Made by a program: the position numbers and the translations under genes | Part shown: positions 1-8,287 of the stretch, one piece after another | Position numbering within the stretch: the stretch's first letter is position 1 | Layout of the letters: the number at the start of each line of letters is the position of its first letter | Source: Streptococcus mitis | GTDB taxonomy: Bacteria; Bacillota; Bacilli; Lactobacillales; Streptococcaceae | Length of the DNA: 23,501 bases | Direction: 5' to 3' | Assembly: GCA_001914195.1 (NCBI GenBank) | Contig: MKYF01000045.1 | Coordinates: 1-23,501, forward strand | The notes under the pieces: generated by a model | The model's input: the letters and a program-made list of their open reading frames with translations, nothing else | Database searches by the model: none | Told to the model about the DNA's origin: nothing

Positions 1-98
1 AAGGATTTTTATCGCTCTGAACATCAAAAAAGAAAGGACGAATTTTGTCCTTTCTCGAGCTTAGCTTTTCTTCAACCCACTACAGTTGACAAAGAGCC
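1..98 (+). mobile_element. 3' end of an ISL3-family insertion sequence (IS1167/ISSth1-like)
   Basis: Reading from base 2, the DNA encodes the transposase C-terminus RIFIALNIKKERTNFVLSRA and stops with TAG at 62-64. This tail is characteristic of streptococcal ISL3-family transposases. It is followed by CAACCCACTACAGTTGAC and ends in GAGCC at 98, as expected for an ISL3 terminal inverted repeat (the outside strand begins GGCTC). The first eight flanking bases, AAAAGTTT (99-106), would be the target duplication, but the other copy lies outside the window. The family is recognised from memory of the tail and terminus; which IS species it is remains uncertain. Confidence 0.8.
26..55 (-). terminator. 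Intrinsic terminator at the end of the ISL3 transposase gene
   Basis: AGAAAGGAC (31-39) pairs perfectly with GTCCTTTCT (47-55) around a 7-base loop. On the minus strand the stem is followed by a T-run (A-run at 26-31). It would stop transcripts arriving from the right, including read-through from the Gabija operon, and so also shield the transposase from antisense transcription. Confidence 0.7.
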
Positions 99-166
99 AA
101 AAGTTTTCAAAAAAGTATATCTTGATAATCTACTATCACATTTTCAACTATTCAAACATGCAATAC

Positions 167-212
167 AAGGCATAGGAATTAGTTTATTTAAAAAAACTAA
201 TTCCTATGCCTT
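167..212. repeat. Perfect 19-bp inverted repeat just past the helicase stop codon
   Basis: Arm 167-185 (begins AAGGCATAGGAATTAG) and arm 194-212 are exact reverse complements, separated by 8 AT-rich bases. The structure ends 8 bases before the end of the helicase gene at 221. No U-run follows on the minus strand, so a classic intrinsic terminator is not certain. A 3'-end stabilising or processing hairpin is equally possible. Confidence 0.75.
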
Positions 213-220
213 AATCATTA

Positions 221-2035
221 TTAATTAACAACATCAACTAAACTAGATTGAATCAGTAATGAATAGATTTCATTAATATTTCTATTGTTTTGCGACCTAT
301 TATTTCTCAATTTACAGTATGTAAAGATTAGGTAACTTTTTGCTCTTGAAAGTGCGACAAAGAAGGCACTCTTATCTTCTTCAGGTTGATGATTAAAATT
401 CCAGAATGCAGAATCCTCCAAGCCTAGAAAATAGACCACCTCATATTCTAATCCTTTACTCTTATGGATAGTCATAATTGGAATTGAGTTTTCACCCTTG
501 AAACTAGAGACTATATCTAGCCATTCACCTTGTGTTTGAGAATATTCTTTGTATAATAACTTTGAAAAGTTCTTGACAATGATATCTAGGTCACTTTTTC
601 CATTGTATGTTGAAAAGTTGGAAATAATTCTTTTTTCATCTATTTTTTCAATAATACAATCAATTAATTTTAGCATACTTTCTTCATTGGGAATAAAATT
701 TGAAATTAGGTAAGTAATATCACTAACTGTATTGTCAATCTCCTTATAGGATTTTGCTAAAATTAATTCATCAGTAAACTCATCTATTCCATTGATATTT
801 CCATAAAAATTACTAATATTTTCCCAAATTAAAGGATCTCGTTTTCCTTGACTGCATGATATTAAATCTAATAATAGGTTACAAGTAGGGTCTTTTAAAA
901 GCTCTTGATATTCATTTTCAATTCTTGCTTTAATCCCTTTACTGCTTAATGTAGTTATCAATTTTGAACTATAATCATCAACCTTCTGTTTTGATAGGAT
1001 ACAAATTTCTGATGGTCGTATACCTCCTTGAATTTTTGATTCTATATCATTTGCAATTAACTCAGCTTCTAAACTTTCATTTTCAAATTCAAATAATGTT
1101 ATTTCACCCTCTTGAAATTCTGGATAATTATTTGTCTGAATAGAACTGTGATTACTATTTAATATCTGATGAACCTCTTTTTGAAATTCTACAAGTTTAG
1201 GTACAGAGCGGTGATTCATCAACAATTGATATTCATTTGAATTAAAGTCTAGAATATAGTCTGGAAAAATATCAGGATTTGCACCTGCCCATCTCATAAT
1301 GGCTTGCTTATTATCTCCAACTGCTGTTAATTTACAAGACGAACCTAAAAAACAAGTTTTTAATAAATTATACTGGGCATATGTAGTATCCTGAAATTCA
1401 TCTAGAAATACAAAATCGTATGTCATTTGAAGTGCTTTACGGATGTATTCGTTAGTAGCTATTATTTGAGTACTCAACTTTGTTATTTGTCTGTAAAAAA
1501 GGACTGGCTTATTACTCTGAGTACCTTTTAACAGATCATTTTTTATAATTGAATCATTATCACTCAAGGCAATACTTTCTGCAATTTCCTTAATGCTATT
1601 CATACTCATTCCAGTAGTATTTAATCCATTTCTATAAAGAACCTCTTTTATGACTTCCATTTCTTCAATCAAATAATCTTTCGACGGTCTTATCTCTCCA
1701 GGAAGAACATTTCTAAATTGGTCTAAAATCCTCTTTTCAAATGATGAATAAGTTAGAGAGGTAAATCGAGAAGCATATTCAGCACCATAACGTTTTTTCA
1801 CTCTTTCTTTCAAATTTGATGCAGCATCCGTTTTGAAACTTAATGCTAGAATTTTTTTCGGAGAAACGCATTTATTTGTAGAGAATAAATAGTCTAACTT
1901 TTGAGCTAGTAATTCAGTTTTCCCCGCACCGGGTCCAGCAATGACTAAACAGTTAATCACATCTTTGACGGCTCCTAATGCAGTCTCTTCTAAAATGATA
2001 TCTCCTTTAGGAAGCCACTCCTCACTCTTCACCAT
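221..2035 (-). CDS. gajB: UvrD/Rep-type superfamily 1 helicase, Gabija GajB-like
   Basis: This is a 604-residue DNA helicase/NTPase. Visible SF1A motifs in order are Walker A AGPGAGKT (about residues 33-40), Walker B DEFQD (about 211), motif III GDNKQAIMRWAGA, motif IV-like NHRS, motif V TIHKSKG (about 522) and motif VI FVALSRAK (about 560). I start it at ATG 2035, which has GGAG nine bases upstream; the longer in-frame GTG at 2065 has no ribosome site. The gene overlaps the OLD nuclease by 14 bp, so the two are probably translated together. In Gabija the helicase partner is thought to sense DNA ends or nucleotide depletion and to activate GajA. At 604 aa it is longer than the founding GajB (about 500 aa). 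A lone repair helicase is less likely given the partner. Confidence 0.85.
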   Translation of the reverse strand: MVKSEEWLPKGDIILEETALGAVKDVINCLVIAGPGAGKTELLAQKLDYLFSTNKCVSPKKILALSFKTDAASNLKERVKKRYGAEYASRFTSLTYSSFEKRILDQFRNVLPGEIRPSKDYLIEEMEVIKEVLYRNGLNTTGMSMNSIKEIAESIALSDNDSIIKNDLLKGTQSNKPVLFYRQITKLSTQIIATNEYIRKALQMTYDFVFLDEFQDTTYAQYNLLKTCFLGSSCKLTAVGDNKQAIMRWAGANPDIFPDYILDFNSNEYQLLMNHRSVPKLVEFQKEVHQILNSNHSSIQTNNYPEFQEGEITLFEFENESLEAELIANDIESKIQGGIRPSEICILSKQKVDDYSSKLITTLSSKGIKARIENEYQELLKDPTCNLLLDLISCSQGKRDPLIWENISNFYGNINGIDEFTDELILAKSYKEIDNTVSDITYLISNFIPNEESMLKLIDCIIEKIDEKRIISNFSTYNGKSDLDIIVKNFSKLLYKEYSQTQGEWLDIVSSFKGENSIPIMTIHKSKGLEYEVVYFLGLEDSAFWNFNHQPEEDKSAFFVALSRAKSYLIFTYCKLRNNRSQNNRNINEIYSLLIQSSLVDVVN

Positions 2036-4121
2036 GTTCAATATCTCCAAGTAATTCTTCAGCACGGTTAACTATTTTTTCAAATACAGCGGGTAGATTT
2101 CTTGTTAATTCATCATCACTAATAGATGATAAAAATTGCATATGAGTTGTTGGCTTTCCTCTACCTAAAAAGAAATATTGATACCAAATCATTAATTCTT
2201 TCTCTTCTCTAGTAAAACTATCCCCTGGTCCACTCTTATCCTTTAAAGTAGCTATCTTTGCTTCTACTATACGTTTTTCGAGACCTTCAAACTGCAATTT
2301 ATCAATACGATTCAAATCAGTTAATTTTACTTTTTTACAATTCCCGCCTGAATCAGCATATGAAATGACTGGTCCTTCTTTCGAAGATAACATACCCAGA
2401 TAATATTTCCGATAATGTTGTAACATTAAGAAGTCAATATCAAGCGGTGCAGAAAAGAACACATTGAACTTTTCTAACATTTTAATCCACCCCTCAAGCA
2501 ACTGATTATCAGGTCTATCAATCTTCCAGTCCTTTATTTTATCAATCTCATCATCATCTAGAACTCGTGATTTTTGAGATTCGGTTGTTACAGTAACAAG
2601 TTTTTCTTTAGCAACCCCATTTAGTATCAATTGTTTTATTGCATATTGAATTCTTCCCCAGCCACCTCCATATCTTTCGTTATCGAAATCTAATAAGGTA
2701 ATATGAGGAATCCTGAGAGCGTTCAATAATTTCCAAAAATAATTAACATGCCTACCTCCTAAAGGAACTACTGAAATCTGAGAACTATCAATTTCCAGTC
2801 CAAGTAAATCAAAAAACTTTGGTAATAGCAGTTCCTCACTATCACCTTCACCCAGTACTACTAACTTTGCAAAATATAGTTCAGGATAGGCTTGAATTGC
2901 TCCCTTAATGTATTTATAAGATTCATCTATAGCTTGAGGTAGCTGTATATCAGAAACAATGGTTTGAAGAACTCTGTCATTATTTTCTATTCTTAAATAC
3001 CTCAAATCTTCTGGGTCAATTCTTTTTACAATAGCTGGAGAATGTGACGTTAAAATTACTTGAGAGTTGTCATTATTGCCTAATTGCTTAAACCTTTTTA
3101 TCAGTTTTCCAATGTGATGTGGAGCAATATGATTTTCTGGTTCTTCTATTGCTAAGATAGTTAGTACTGGTGGAATCAACTTAAATCTTGGATTATCAGG
3201 ATTTTCTTCACGGTCTTTGGTAATTTCTAACTCAATATCAAGTATCGAATCAACAAGTGAAAAATAAAAAATAGATCTCAGTCCATCTCCTAGATCTGAA
3301 ACTGTAAATGCTTCTTCAGTGGTTGTTGGTGAAAATTTTAAGGCAATCTGTCTAAGTGCTGCCGCCATCTCAGAAGAATTAATAATCAACTCTGCTTGAG
3401 AAAAACGGTTATCTTCATGATATAATTCCCATGATTTCTGAATCTCATTGTTGATCTGAGTTAATGCTCCATTTTCAGATAAAAAGGTGCTATTCAACTC
3501 ATCAATTTTATCTGTAATTTCATTTATCTCATCTTCGGTCCAATTTATACTATTTACCAACCTACTTAACATACTACCTGAAGCATTACCCAACTCCTTC
3601 TCAGGCGTTCTTGAAGCAGGTACATAAAGTACCCTAATTTTATCCAAATCCTTTCTAGGAGCACGATGCCTGTCCTCATCTTTAATGATTTCTTCATCAG
3701 ATGAAATATAATAGATTTGAGTATCAACACTTCCTTCAACTGTTCCATCATCTTCCCAGGAAGATTCTAATCTGATTCGTAAAAAAGGTTTTGCACCATC
3801 TTGAGAAACTGTAAAGTGTTCGAAAAACGATGGAATTGCTGGACTATAGAGAGTTCCATCAAGTTCATCAAACTCAAAAATAGTTTCTATAAAGAGGTTT
3901 CTAGTATTTTCTCCGGGCCTTGAACCTTTTGGAAGGTGAAAATCACTTTTTTTAATTATTCTATCATTTTGTTTGTCCGAAAACAGCTTACTCAATGCTT
4001 GTAATACAGTTGTTTTTCCCGAACTATTATTCCCAATCAGTACCGTTTGATTGTTTAATTCAATAATTTGACTTTCACCGAATGATCTAAAATTATTAAT
4101 AATTACTTTTGTTAACTTCAT
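2022..4121 (-). CDS. gajA: OLD-family ATPase/TOPRIM endonuclease, Gabija GajA-like
   Basis: This 699-residue protein has an ABC-type ATPase domain followed by a TOPRIM nuclease domain. Seen in order are Walker A GNNSSGKT (about 30-37), a signature-like DLGDGLRS, Walker B LAIEEPENH (about 324), H-loop LTSHSP, then TOPRIM glutamate LGEGDSEE (about 424) and LLDFDNERYGGGWGRI (about 476) carrying the metal-binding acidic residues. OLD proteins paired with a UvrD-like helicase are the class 2 OLD arrangement, which includes GajA; GajA nicks DNA and is restrained by nucleotides. ATG 4121 has TGGAG upstream. Its ATG overlaps the TGA of a 20-codon upstream ORF (ATGA). It is about 120 aa longer than the founding GajA. 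Confidence 0.87.
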   Translation of the reverse strand: MKLTKVIINNFRSFGESQIIELNNQTVLIGNNSSGKTTVLQALSKLFSDKQNDRIIKKSDFHLPKGSRPGENTRNLFIETIFEFDELDGTLYSPAIPSFFEHFTVSQDGAKPFLRIRLESSWEDDGTVEGSVDTQIYYISSDEEIIKDEDRHRAPRKDLDKIRVLYVPASRTPEKELGNASGSMLSRLVNSINWTEDEINEITDKIDELNSTFLSENGALTQINNEIQKSWELYHEDNRFSQAELIINSSEMAAALRQIALKFSPTTTEEAFTVSDLGDGLRSIFYFSLVDSILDIELEITKDREENPDNPRFKLIPPVLTILAIEEPENHIAPHHIGKLIKRFKQLGNNDNSQVILTSHSPAIVKRIDPEDLRYLRIENNDRVLQTIVSDIQLPQAIDESYKYIKGAIQAYPELYFAKLVVLGEGDSEELLLPKFFDLLGLEIDSSQISVVPLGGRHVNYFWKLLNALRIPHITLLDFDNERYGGGWGRIQYAIKQLILNGVAKEKLVTVTTESQKSRVLDDDEIDKIKDWKIDRPDNQLLEGWIKMLEKFNVFFSAPLDIDFLMLQHYRKYYLGMLSSKEGPVISYADSGGNCKKVKLTDLNRIDKLQFEGLEKRIVEAKIATLKDKSGPGDSFTREEKELMIWYQYFFLGRGKPTTHMQFLSSISDDELTRNLPAVFEKIVNRAEELLGDIEHGEE

Positions 4122-4180
4122 TTCTTATCTCCATTACCTGAAACTAATTCACACAACCGTTCCTGTCCCACCTTCAACAT
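4118..4180 (-). CDS. Possible 20-codon leader ORF coupled to the OLD nuclease gene
   Basis: A short ORF, MLKVGQERLCELVSGNGDKK, begins at ATG 4180 behind GAGGAAGAG and ends with TGA overlapping the nuclease ATG in an ATGA junction. The arrangement suggests translational coupling. Alternatively it is the remnant of the end of a lost upstream gene: the frame is open only a few codons further upstream before a TAG. I do not recognise the peptide. Confidence 0.25.
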   Translation of the reverse strand: MLKVGQERLCELVSGNGDKK

Positions 4181-4734
4181 CTCTTCCTCGATCTTACTCT
4201 ATTACACAAAAAGGCATCATTGAAGAGTGACAGATGCTTAACCTTGATCTATTTTTGAAACATAGACACATCTTCTATGAATTCCTGGCAAATAGTGTCT
4301 ATAAATTCTGTTGAAATGGTACTTGTTTCGTTTTTTATAACAGCTAAGGGTTATTGCGTAAAATTTATACAATTCGAGCAAATCTGTTTTTGTCAGGCCA
4401 TGTGTCTTTCGTAGAATTTTATATTGTTACCAATTATAGTATGCTACTTTTACTTGATAACACTATTATAACATTTAAAAATAAAAAAACATATTCTAAA
4501 TTAATAGAAAGTATAATTCTAAAATTAGAATTTTTCGTGATAATCCTATAAAATGCTACTTTTCTAATAAACTTGTACTTATTTCCTTCAAACTACACAA
4601 TTCTCTAGTCGTTGTAAGTTTGTAATTGACTCCAAAGTATTCGATATAATTTCAAAACAGTGTTTTAATTTATAGTTGGCCAATATCATCTAATTTTAAC
4701 TAAAAAAATCATTATACAAATCAAACAACTAAAA
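4181..4734. other. Gene-poor leader region between the divergent Gabija and SHMT-like genes
   Basis: No convincing gene is present. Visible structure: an 8-bp inverted repeat, ATAGACAC at 4262-4269 with GTGTCTAT at 4295-4302; an 11-bp direct repeat, ATGCTACTTTT at 4441-4451 and 4553-4563; and a palindrome, AATTCTAA at 4515-4522 with TTAGAATT at 4525-4532. The promoters of the nuclease (leftward) and the SHMT-like gene (rightward) must lie in this divergent region. The AT-rich palindrome could be an operator, but nothing identifies a regulator. Confidence 0.4.
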
Positions 4735-4743
4735 ATGAATTTA

Positions 4744-4752
4744 TGGTATACT
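4744..4752 (+). promoter_or_regulatory. Extended -10 promoter upstream of the SHMT-like gene (left outside promoter)
   Basis: TG, one base, then TATACT (4747-4752) is an extended -10 element. No good -35 is seen 17 bases upstream, which is tolerable for an extended -10. The last T of the box is the first base of the 30-bp inverted repeat, so this promoter stays outside the segment that would invert. Confidence 0.5.
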
Positions 4753-4781
4753 AGTGATAATAAATTGTTATCAATAGGAGA
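4752..4781 (+). repeat. Left 30-bp inverted repeat, probable recombinase crossover site
   Basis: The 30 bases are identical to the reverse complement of 8288-8317. Inside are arms TAGTGATAA (4752-4760) and TTATCAATA (4768-4776), which are inverted repeats matching at 8 of 9 positions, around an asymmetric spacer TAAATTG (4761-4767). This geometry is like the core site of a tyrosine recombinase. The repeat also contains the RBS AGGAG (4776-4780) of the SHMT-like gene, so it sits between promoter and start codon. Confidence 0.8.
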
Positions 4782-4785
4782 ATTT

Positions 4786-6048
4786 ATGGATACCTTGCAG
4801 AAATTTGAACAGCTGTACAATGATGCAGTATTTACATACCAGAATCAACTTCCTCTATGCGCAGCAGAGAATGTTGTATCACCATTTTCTAAAATTATGC
4901 TCTCTTCATCACTACAAGAGAAATATCTTCTAGGAGCAAGTTCGATCTACCAAGAAAATAATTTTTTAGGGAGTAATAAGCTTTTTGAATTTAATAGTTT
5001 ACTAAATCAACTATGCCTTGAACTATACAGTGCACAATATGCTGATGCACGCACTTTATCTGGGATTAATGCTGTTACCTCATTACTAATGACATTATTT
5101 GAAGTAGGGGACACTGTGTACATTACAAGTGATGAATATGGCGGTCATACCTCAATAAAGAAAATATGTCGAAGACTAGGGATAGTTACTAGATATATTC
5201 CTTATGATTACGATAAGTTAGATTTTGATTACGACCGATTAAATAAAGCTCTTATAGAGGAAAATGCTAACGGGGTATTAGTTTGTCTCTCTGATGTATT
5301 ATTCCAGCCTAAGTTAGAAAAGATTGACTTACCTGAAGACTGTATATTATTGTACGATGCCACCCAAACCTTAGGTTTGATTGCAGGTAAAGAAAATAAA
5401 AATCCCTTTGAATATTTCAATAGTAGCGATGATAATTTCATTATGTTTGGTGCTGCTCATAAAACTCTTCCAGGGGTGACATGTGGTCTTATATTGACAA
5501 ATAATCCATCGTTACTTCAAAAATATGAAGCAATCAATCCTGACTTCTTAAGAAATACCCATTTTCATCACATTCTCAGTTTAATAACAACTTTGATTGA
5601 ATTTGAAAAATTTGGCAACGCCTATTCTCAAAATATTCGGGAAATGGTCAAAGACCTTTCTAAAAAGTTAAAAAGGAATGGCTTTATCTTAGTAGGTGAT
5701 GAACGGTATTCTGAAACTCACCAGATTTGGCTCTCTTTTCCTAATCAAATTGAATTAGACGCCTTTTTTGAAGCATGTTGCCATTATGGCATATCCGTAA
5801 CAAAGCGAGAAAAGAAAATCTATAATGATTTTGGGATTAGGATTGGTTTACAAGAAATCGCACGCTATAATTGGGAAATTGATATTATTGATACTGTAGC
5901 CACGATACTAACGGCAATAAAAAATAATATGCCTAGCGATGAAATCACTAAGCATGTTGATAACTTTGTAAAAGCAAGACGAACTCTGAACTATACTTTT
6001 TCAGATGCACAGGTTAACCAATTTAAGCAAAGTTTACATGACAGTTAA
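4786..6048 (+). CDS. SHMT-like PLP-dependent enzyme (fold type I), function unknown
   Basis: This 420-residue protein resembles serine hydroxymethyltransferase in length and landmarks. These are ENVVSP (E28, the SHMT LIASEN region), phosphate-binding SGINA (about 92), GGH (H121, PLP ring stacking), D191 in YDATQ, the Schiff-base lysine K226 in AAHKTLPG, and R352 in GIRIGL matching the substrate-carboxylate arginine. Deviations: the His of the SHMT DxxH motif is Gln (194), and the RYYGG-type folate segment reads SIYQENNFLGS, so true folate-dependent SHMT activity is doubtful. It may act on another amino acid or a modified substrate. ATG 4786 has AGGAG five bases upstream; the earlier ATG 4735 precedes the promoter box. 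Its 3' end overlaps the convergent ATPase gene by 15 bp. Confidence 0.85.
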   Translation: MDTLQKFEQLYNDAVFTYQNQLPLCAAENVVSPFSKIMLSSSLQEKYLLGASSIYQENNFLGSNKLFEFNSLLNQLCLELYSAQYADARTLSGINAVTSLLMTLFEVGDTVYITSDEYGGHTSIKKICRRLGIVTRYIPYDYDKLDFDYDRLNKALIEENANGVLVCLSDVLFQPKLEKIDLPEDCILLYDATQTLGLIAGKENKNPFEYFNSSDDNFIMFGAAHKTLPGVTCGLILTNNPSLLQKYEAINPDFLRNTHFHHILSLITTLIEFEKFGNAYSQNIREMVKDLSKKLKRNGFILVGDERYSETHQIWLSFPNQIELDAFFEACCHYGISVTKREKKIYNDFGIRIGLQEIARYNWEIDIIDTVATILTAIKNNMPSDEITKHVDNFVKARRTLNYTFSDAQVNQFKQSLHDS

Positions 6049-8280
6049 AGGTATAAAACAAGACAGTTTTTTCGATAATTTTTGGGCAATATTAGAAGTA
6101 TCATAATACTCTAACAGCCTAGCATACTTAGAGAGTTTATCAAGCATGTCATAGTCATGTGTTAGGTAATAATAAGCTAATTGGAATTGCACTTTATTCA
6201 ATAAAGACTCTGTCTGAATGGCTCGATGAATAAAATTTAAATCTTTTTGTGTAACTTTAGCATGTTGCTCCTGCAATAATATCCTTCCAATCATTGCATT
6301 GTGATATAAATTAGTATCTCCAACATTTTTTGAAAATGCAATAGCTTTATCATAGAAATCATAACTCGCTTTATAATTCTTTTTAGAAGATTGGAAATAG
6401 AACTTCTCACGGTATAATTCCCCAGCTTCAAAATAATAATCATATAAAATTCTTAATTTGCTATTCTCTAAACTCTTAATATTTTCTATTAAGAGTTTTT
6501 CTGCTTTTTCTAAGTTATTACAACATTTACGATAAAAAATAATATAATGACGTTGAGCGAATAATACTATCTCGTTACCAGACTGTAAACTATTTATTTT
6601 ATTTTCCAACTCTGCAAATTTTCTTTTCAGGTGTTTTTTTCCTTGAAACATATCAATTGAAAAGGCTGAATATAGCGAACGAATTTGATAATAGATTTCT
6701 TGACTATTGTTGGAAAGTTTACGAAAATTCTTAGATATTTGGCTTAAGTCCTCACCGATGTGCCTCTTACAATGCAAGATTAAATAGTTACAACGCTCTT
6801 GTTGTGCAGAAGATACGGTACTTGTTGCCAGTAATAATTCTAAATTTTCAATAGCATCTTGAAAGGAATTCGTTAAATGTAAGAGATCACAGAAATTAAT
6901 CTTATAAGATATCGCTTCGGTTCGAACATTTCTATAGATTAGGTTGTTATTAAACACATCGCAATCATTTATTTTATCGATAATATCTTTCGCGTAGTTG
7001 TAATCTCCTATTTTTAATATAGAAGAAATAAAACAGTCAAAAAAAACATTAATAATTTTATCAAAATCAAAAAAAGCTTGAGGTCCGTTTTGTAAAATTA
7101 TCTCACCCAAATATAGTAGATATTGATATTTTTCATTGTTGTACAATTGTTTTAATATTTGAATAAAGGTTGAATAATCATTTTTTATTGCGATAGGCAG
7201 TCGTAGTGATAATTCTAAAAAATTTTCCTGACAATGTATTTTATAATAATCCAGTAATTTTACGTACACGTACTCATTCTTTAAGTGTGAGAGATACTGT
7301 TCAGCAATGAGCGGATTTAATTCAATATTCTTTGTGGTTTCTTCAAATTGAATCAACCCTTTTGATGACAAAGACATTATTAGGCCAATATCAAAAGTGG
7401 AGAATAGTTCCTCGGTAAAGTCATGATATAGAATTTTATTCAAAGCGATTGACTGCAAGAGGTCTCTCTCTTTAGCAGTGCAAATGGCTAATTGAGATGA
7501 TATCACCTCCACGAGTTCATAGTTAAGCGGGCGGCGTTTTGTTTTGAAAAGATAGTCTACATAGACAGGAATGCCTTGAGTTAGGGTAAATACTCTTGAA
7601 AGATTGTCTTCATCAATATCCAATCTACGTAGCTTTGCTAGTTCAGCAACTTGTTTCGCATCAAAATTCTTTATTTCTATTTGTGAAGATTCCTTAGGAT
7701 TAATATAATTTAGCCCTATAACAATCTTATACTGAATATGATAATTATCTAGAAAAAAATTGATTATATTGGCGTATTGTGCCGGAGCAATATTATCTAG
7801 GATAATCAGACATTTTTTACGACCAAGGAGACTATTAAGCCAATTATAAAAATCAAGTGGACTGACTATCTTTATTTCAGTAATTTTCTCCAGTTCATCA
7901 ATTAAATTTTTCTTTTCTAAATCGATATACAATGAAAATTTTATGCATTTTTCTTTTTTATCAAGGACTCTATCATGTAGTTTTTTCAGTGTAATTGTTT
8001 TACCGCGTCCTAGAGCACCGTATACAATAGTTAGTTCCTGTTCTTTTATGAGTTCCTGAAGAATTTCTTGGATTTCCATTTCTCGTTTTAAATAAACATT
8101 ATCCTGTATGTACTGTTTGTTCTTGAAAATATCCTTACGTTTTTTATGCTTTTGCAGATAATGTTGTGCAAATTTCTGTGGAATTTTGAATATGAACAAT
8201 ATGACCGATATAATTATGGGGGTAAAAATTTGATAAAAATTGGGATATTTTGCTAATAACTCCTCTAAATATTTAAGCAA
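6034..8280 (-). CDS. Membrane-anchored STAND-type P-loop ATPase with helical repeats
   Basis: This protein of about 748 residues opens with a hydrophobic segment, FTPIIISVILFIF (about 18-32), and a basic stretch, implying an N-terminal membrane anchor with a cytoplasmic body. A P-loop NTPase domain follows: Walker A GALGRGKT (about 85-92), Walker B CLIILDN (about 158) and a GIPVYVDYL GxP-type motif (about 237) as in STAND/AAA-like switches. The remaining roughly 450 residues are helix-rich and look like degenerate TPR-type repeats, a usual sensor for STAND proteins. The start is inferred as TTG 8280 with AGGAG eight bases upstream; a TTG at 8331 would extend it through the repeat but has no RBS. 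STAND proteins often act in defence or signalling. Its partner here is unknown; the convergent SHMT-like enzyme is the obvious candidate. Confidence 0.75.
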   Translation of the reverse strand: MLKYLEELLAKYPNFYQIFTPIIISVILFIFKIPQKFAQHYLQKHKKRKDIFKNKQYIQDNVYLKREMEIQEILQELIKEQELTIVYGALGRGKTITLKKLHDRVLDKKEKCIKFSLYIDLEKKNLIDELEKITEIKIVSPLDFYNWLNSLLGRKKCLIILDNIAPAQYANIINFFLDNYHIQYKIVIGLNYINPKESSQIEIKNFDAKQVAELAKLRRLDIDEDNLSRVFTLTQGIPVYVDYLFKTKRRPLNYELVEVISSQLAICTAKERDLLQSIALNKILYHDFTEELFSTFDIGLIMSLSSKGLIQFEETTKNIELNPLIAEQYLSHLKNEYVYVKLLDYYKIHCQENFLELSLRLPIAIKNDYSTFIQILKQLYNNEKYQYLLYLGEIILQNGPQAFFDFDKIINVFFDCFISSILKIGDYNYAKDIIDKINDCDVFNNNLIYRNVRTEAISYKINFCDLLHLTNSFQDAIENLELLLATSTVSSAQQERCNYLILHCKRHIGEDLSQISKNFRKLSNNSQEIYYQIRSLYSAFSIDMFQGKKHLKRKFAELENKINSLQSGNEIVLFAQRHYIIFYRKCCNNLEKAEKLLIENIKSLENSKLRILYDYYFEAGELYREKFYFQSSKKNYKASYDFYDKAIAFSKNVGDTNLYHNAMIGRILLQEQHAKVTQKDLNFIHRAIQTESLLNKVQFQLAYYYLTHDYDMLDKLSKYARLLEYYDTSNIAQKLSKKLSCFIPLTVM

Positions 8281-8287
8281 TTTAATC

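Noticed and set aside
1..228. An open frame beginning KDFYRSEHQKRKDEF running to a stop at 228
   Set aside because: The neighbouring frame (from base 2) encodes the recognisable ISL3 transposase tail and then the terminal repeat; the long frame is a shadow.
4262..4302. The ATAGACAC/GTGTCTAT pair as transposon ends
   Set aside because: Only 8 bp with a 25-base gap and nothing between; too short to be an element.
4354..4551. 65-residue plus-strand ORF upstream of the SHMT-like gene
   Set aside because: Non-ATG start, no RBS, AT-rich composition and overlap with palindromes; looks like chance.
4735..4785. Upstream ATG 4735 extending the SHMT-like protein by 17 residues
   Set aside because: It lies before the -10 box and has no RBS; the extra residues (SDNKLLSIGE) only translate the inverted repeat and recur in the extended ATPase frame.
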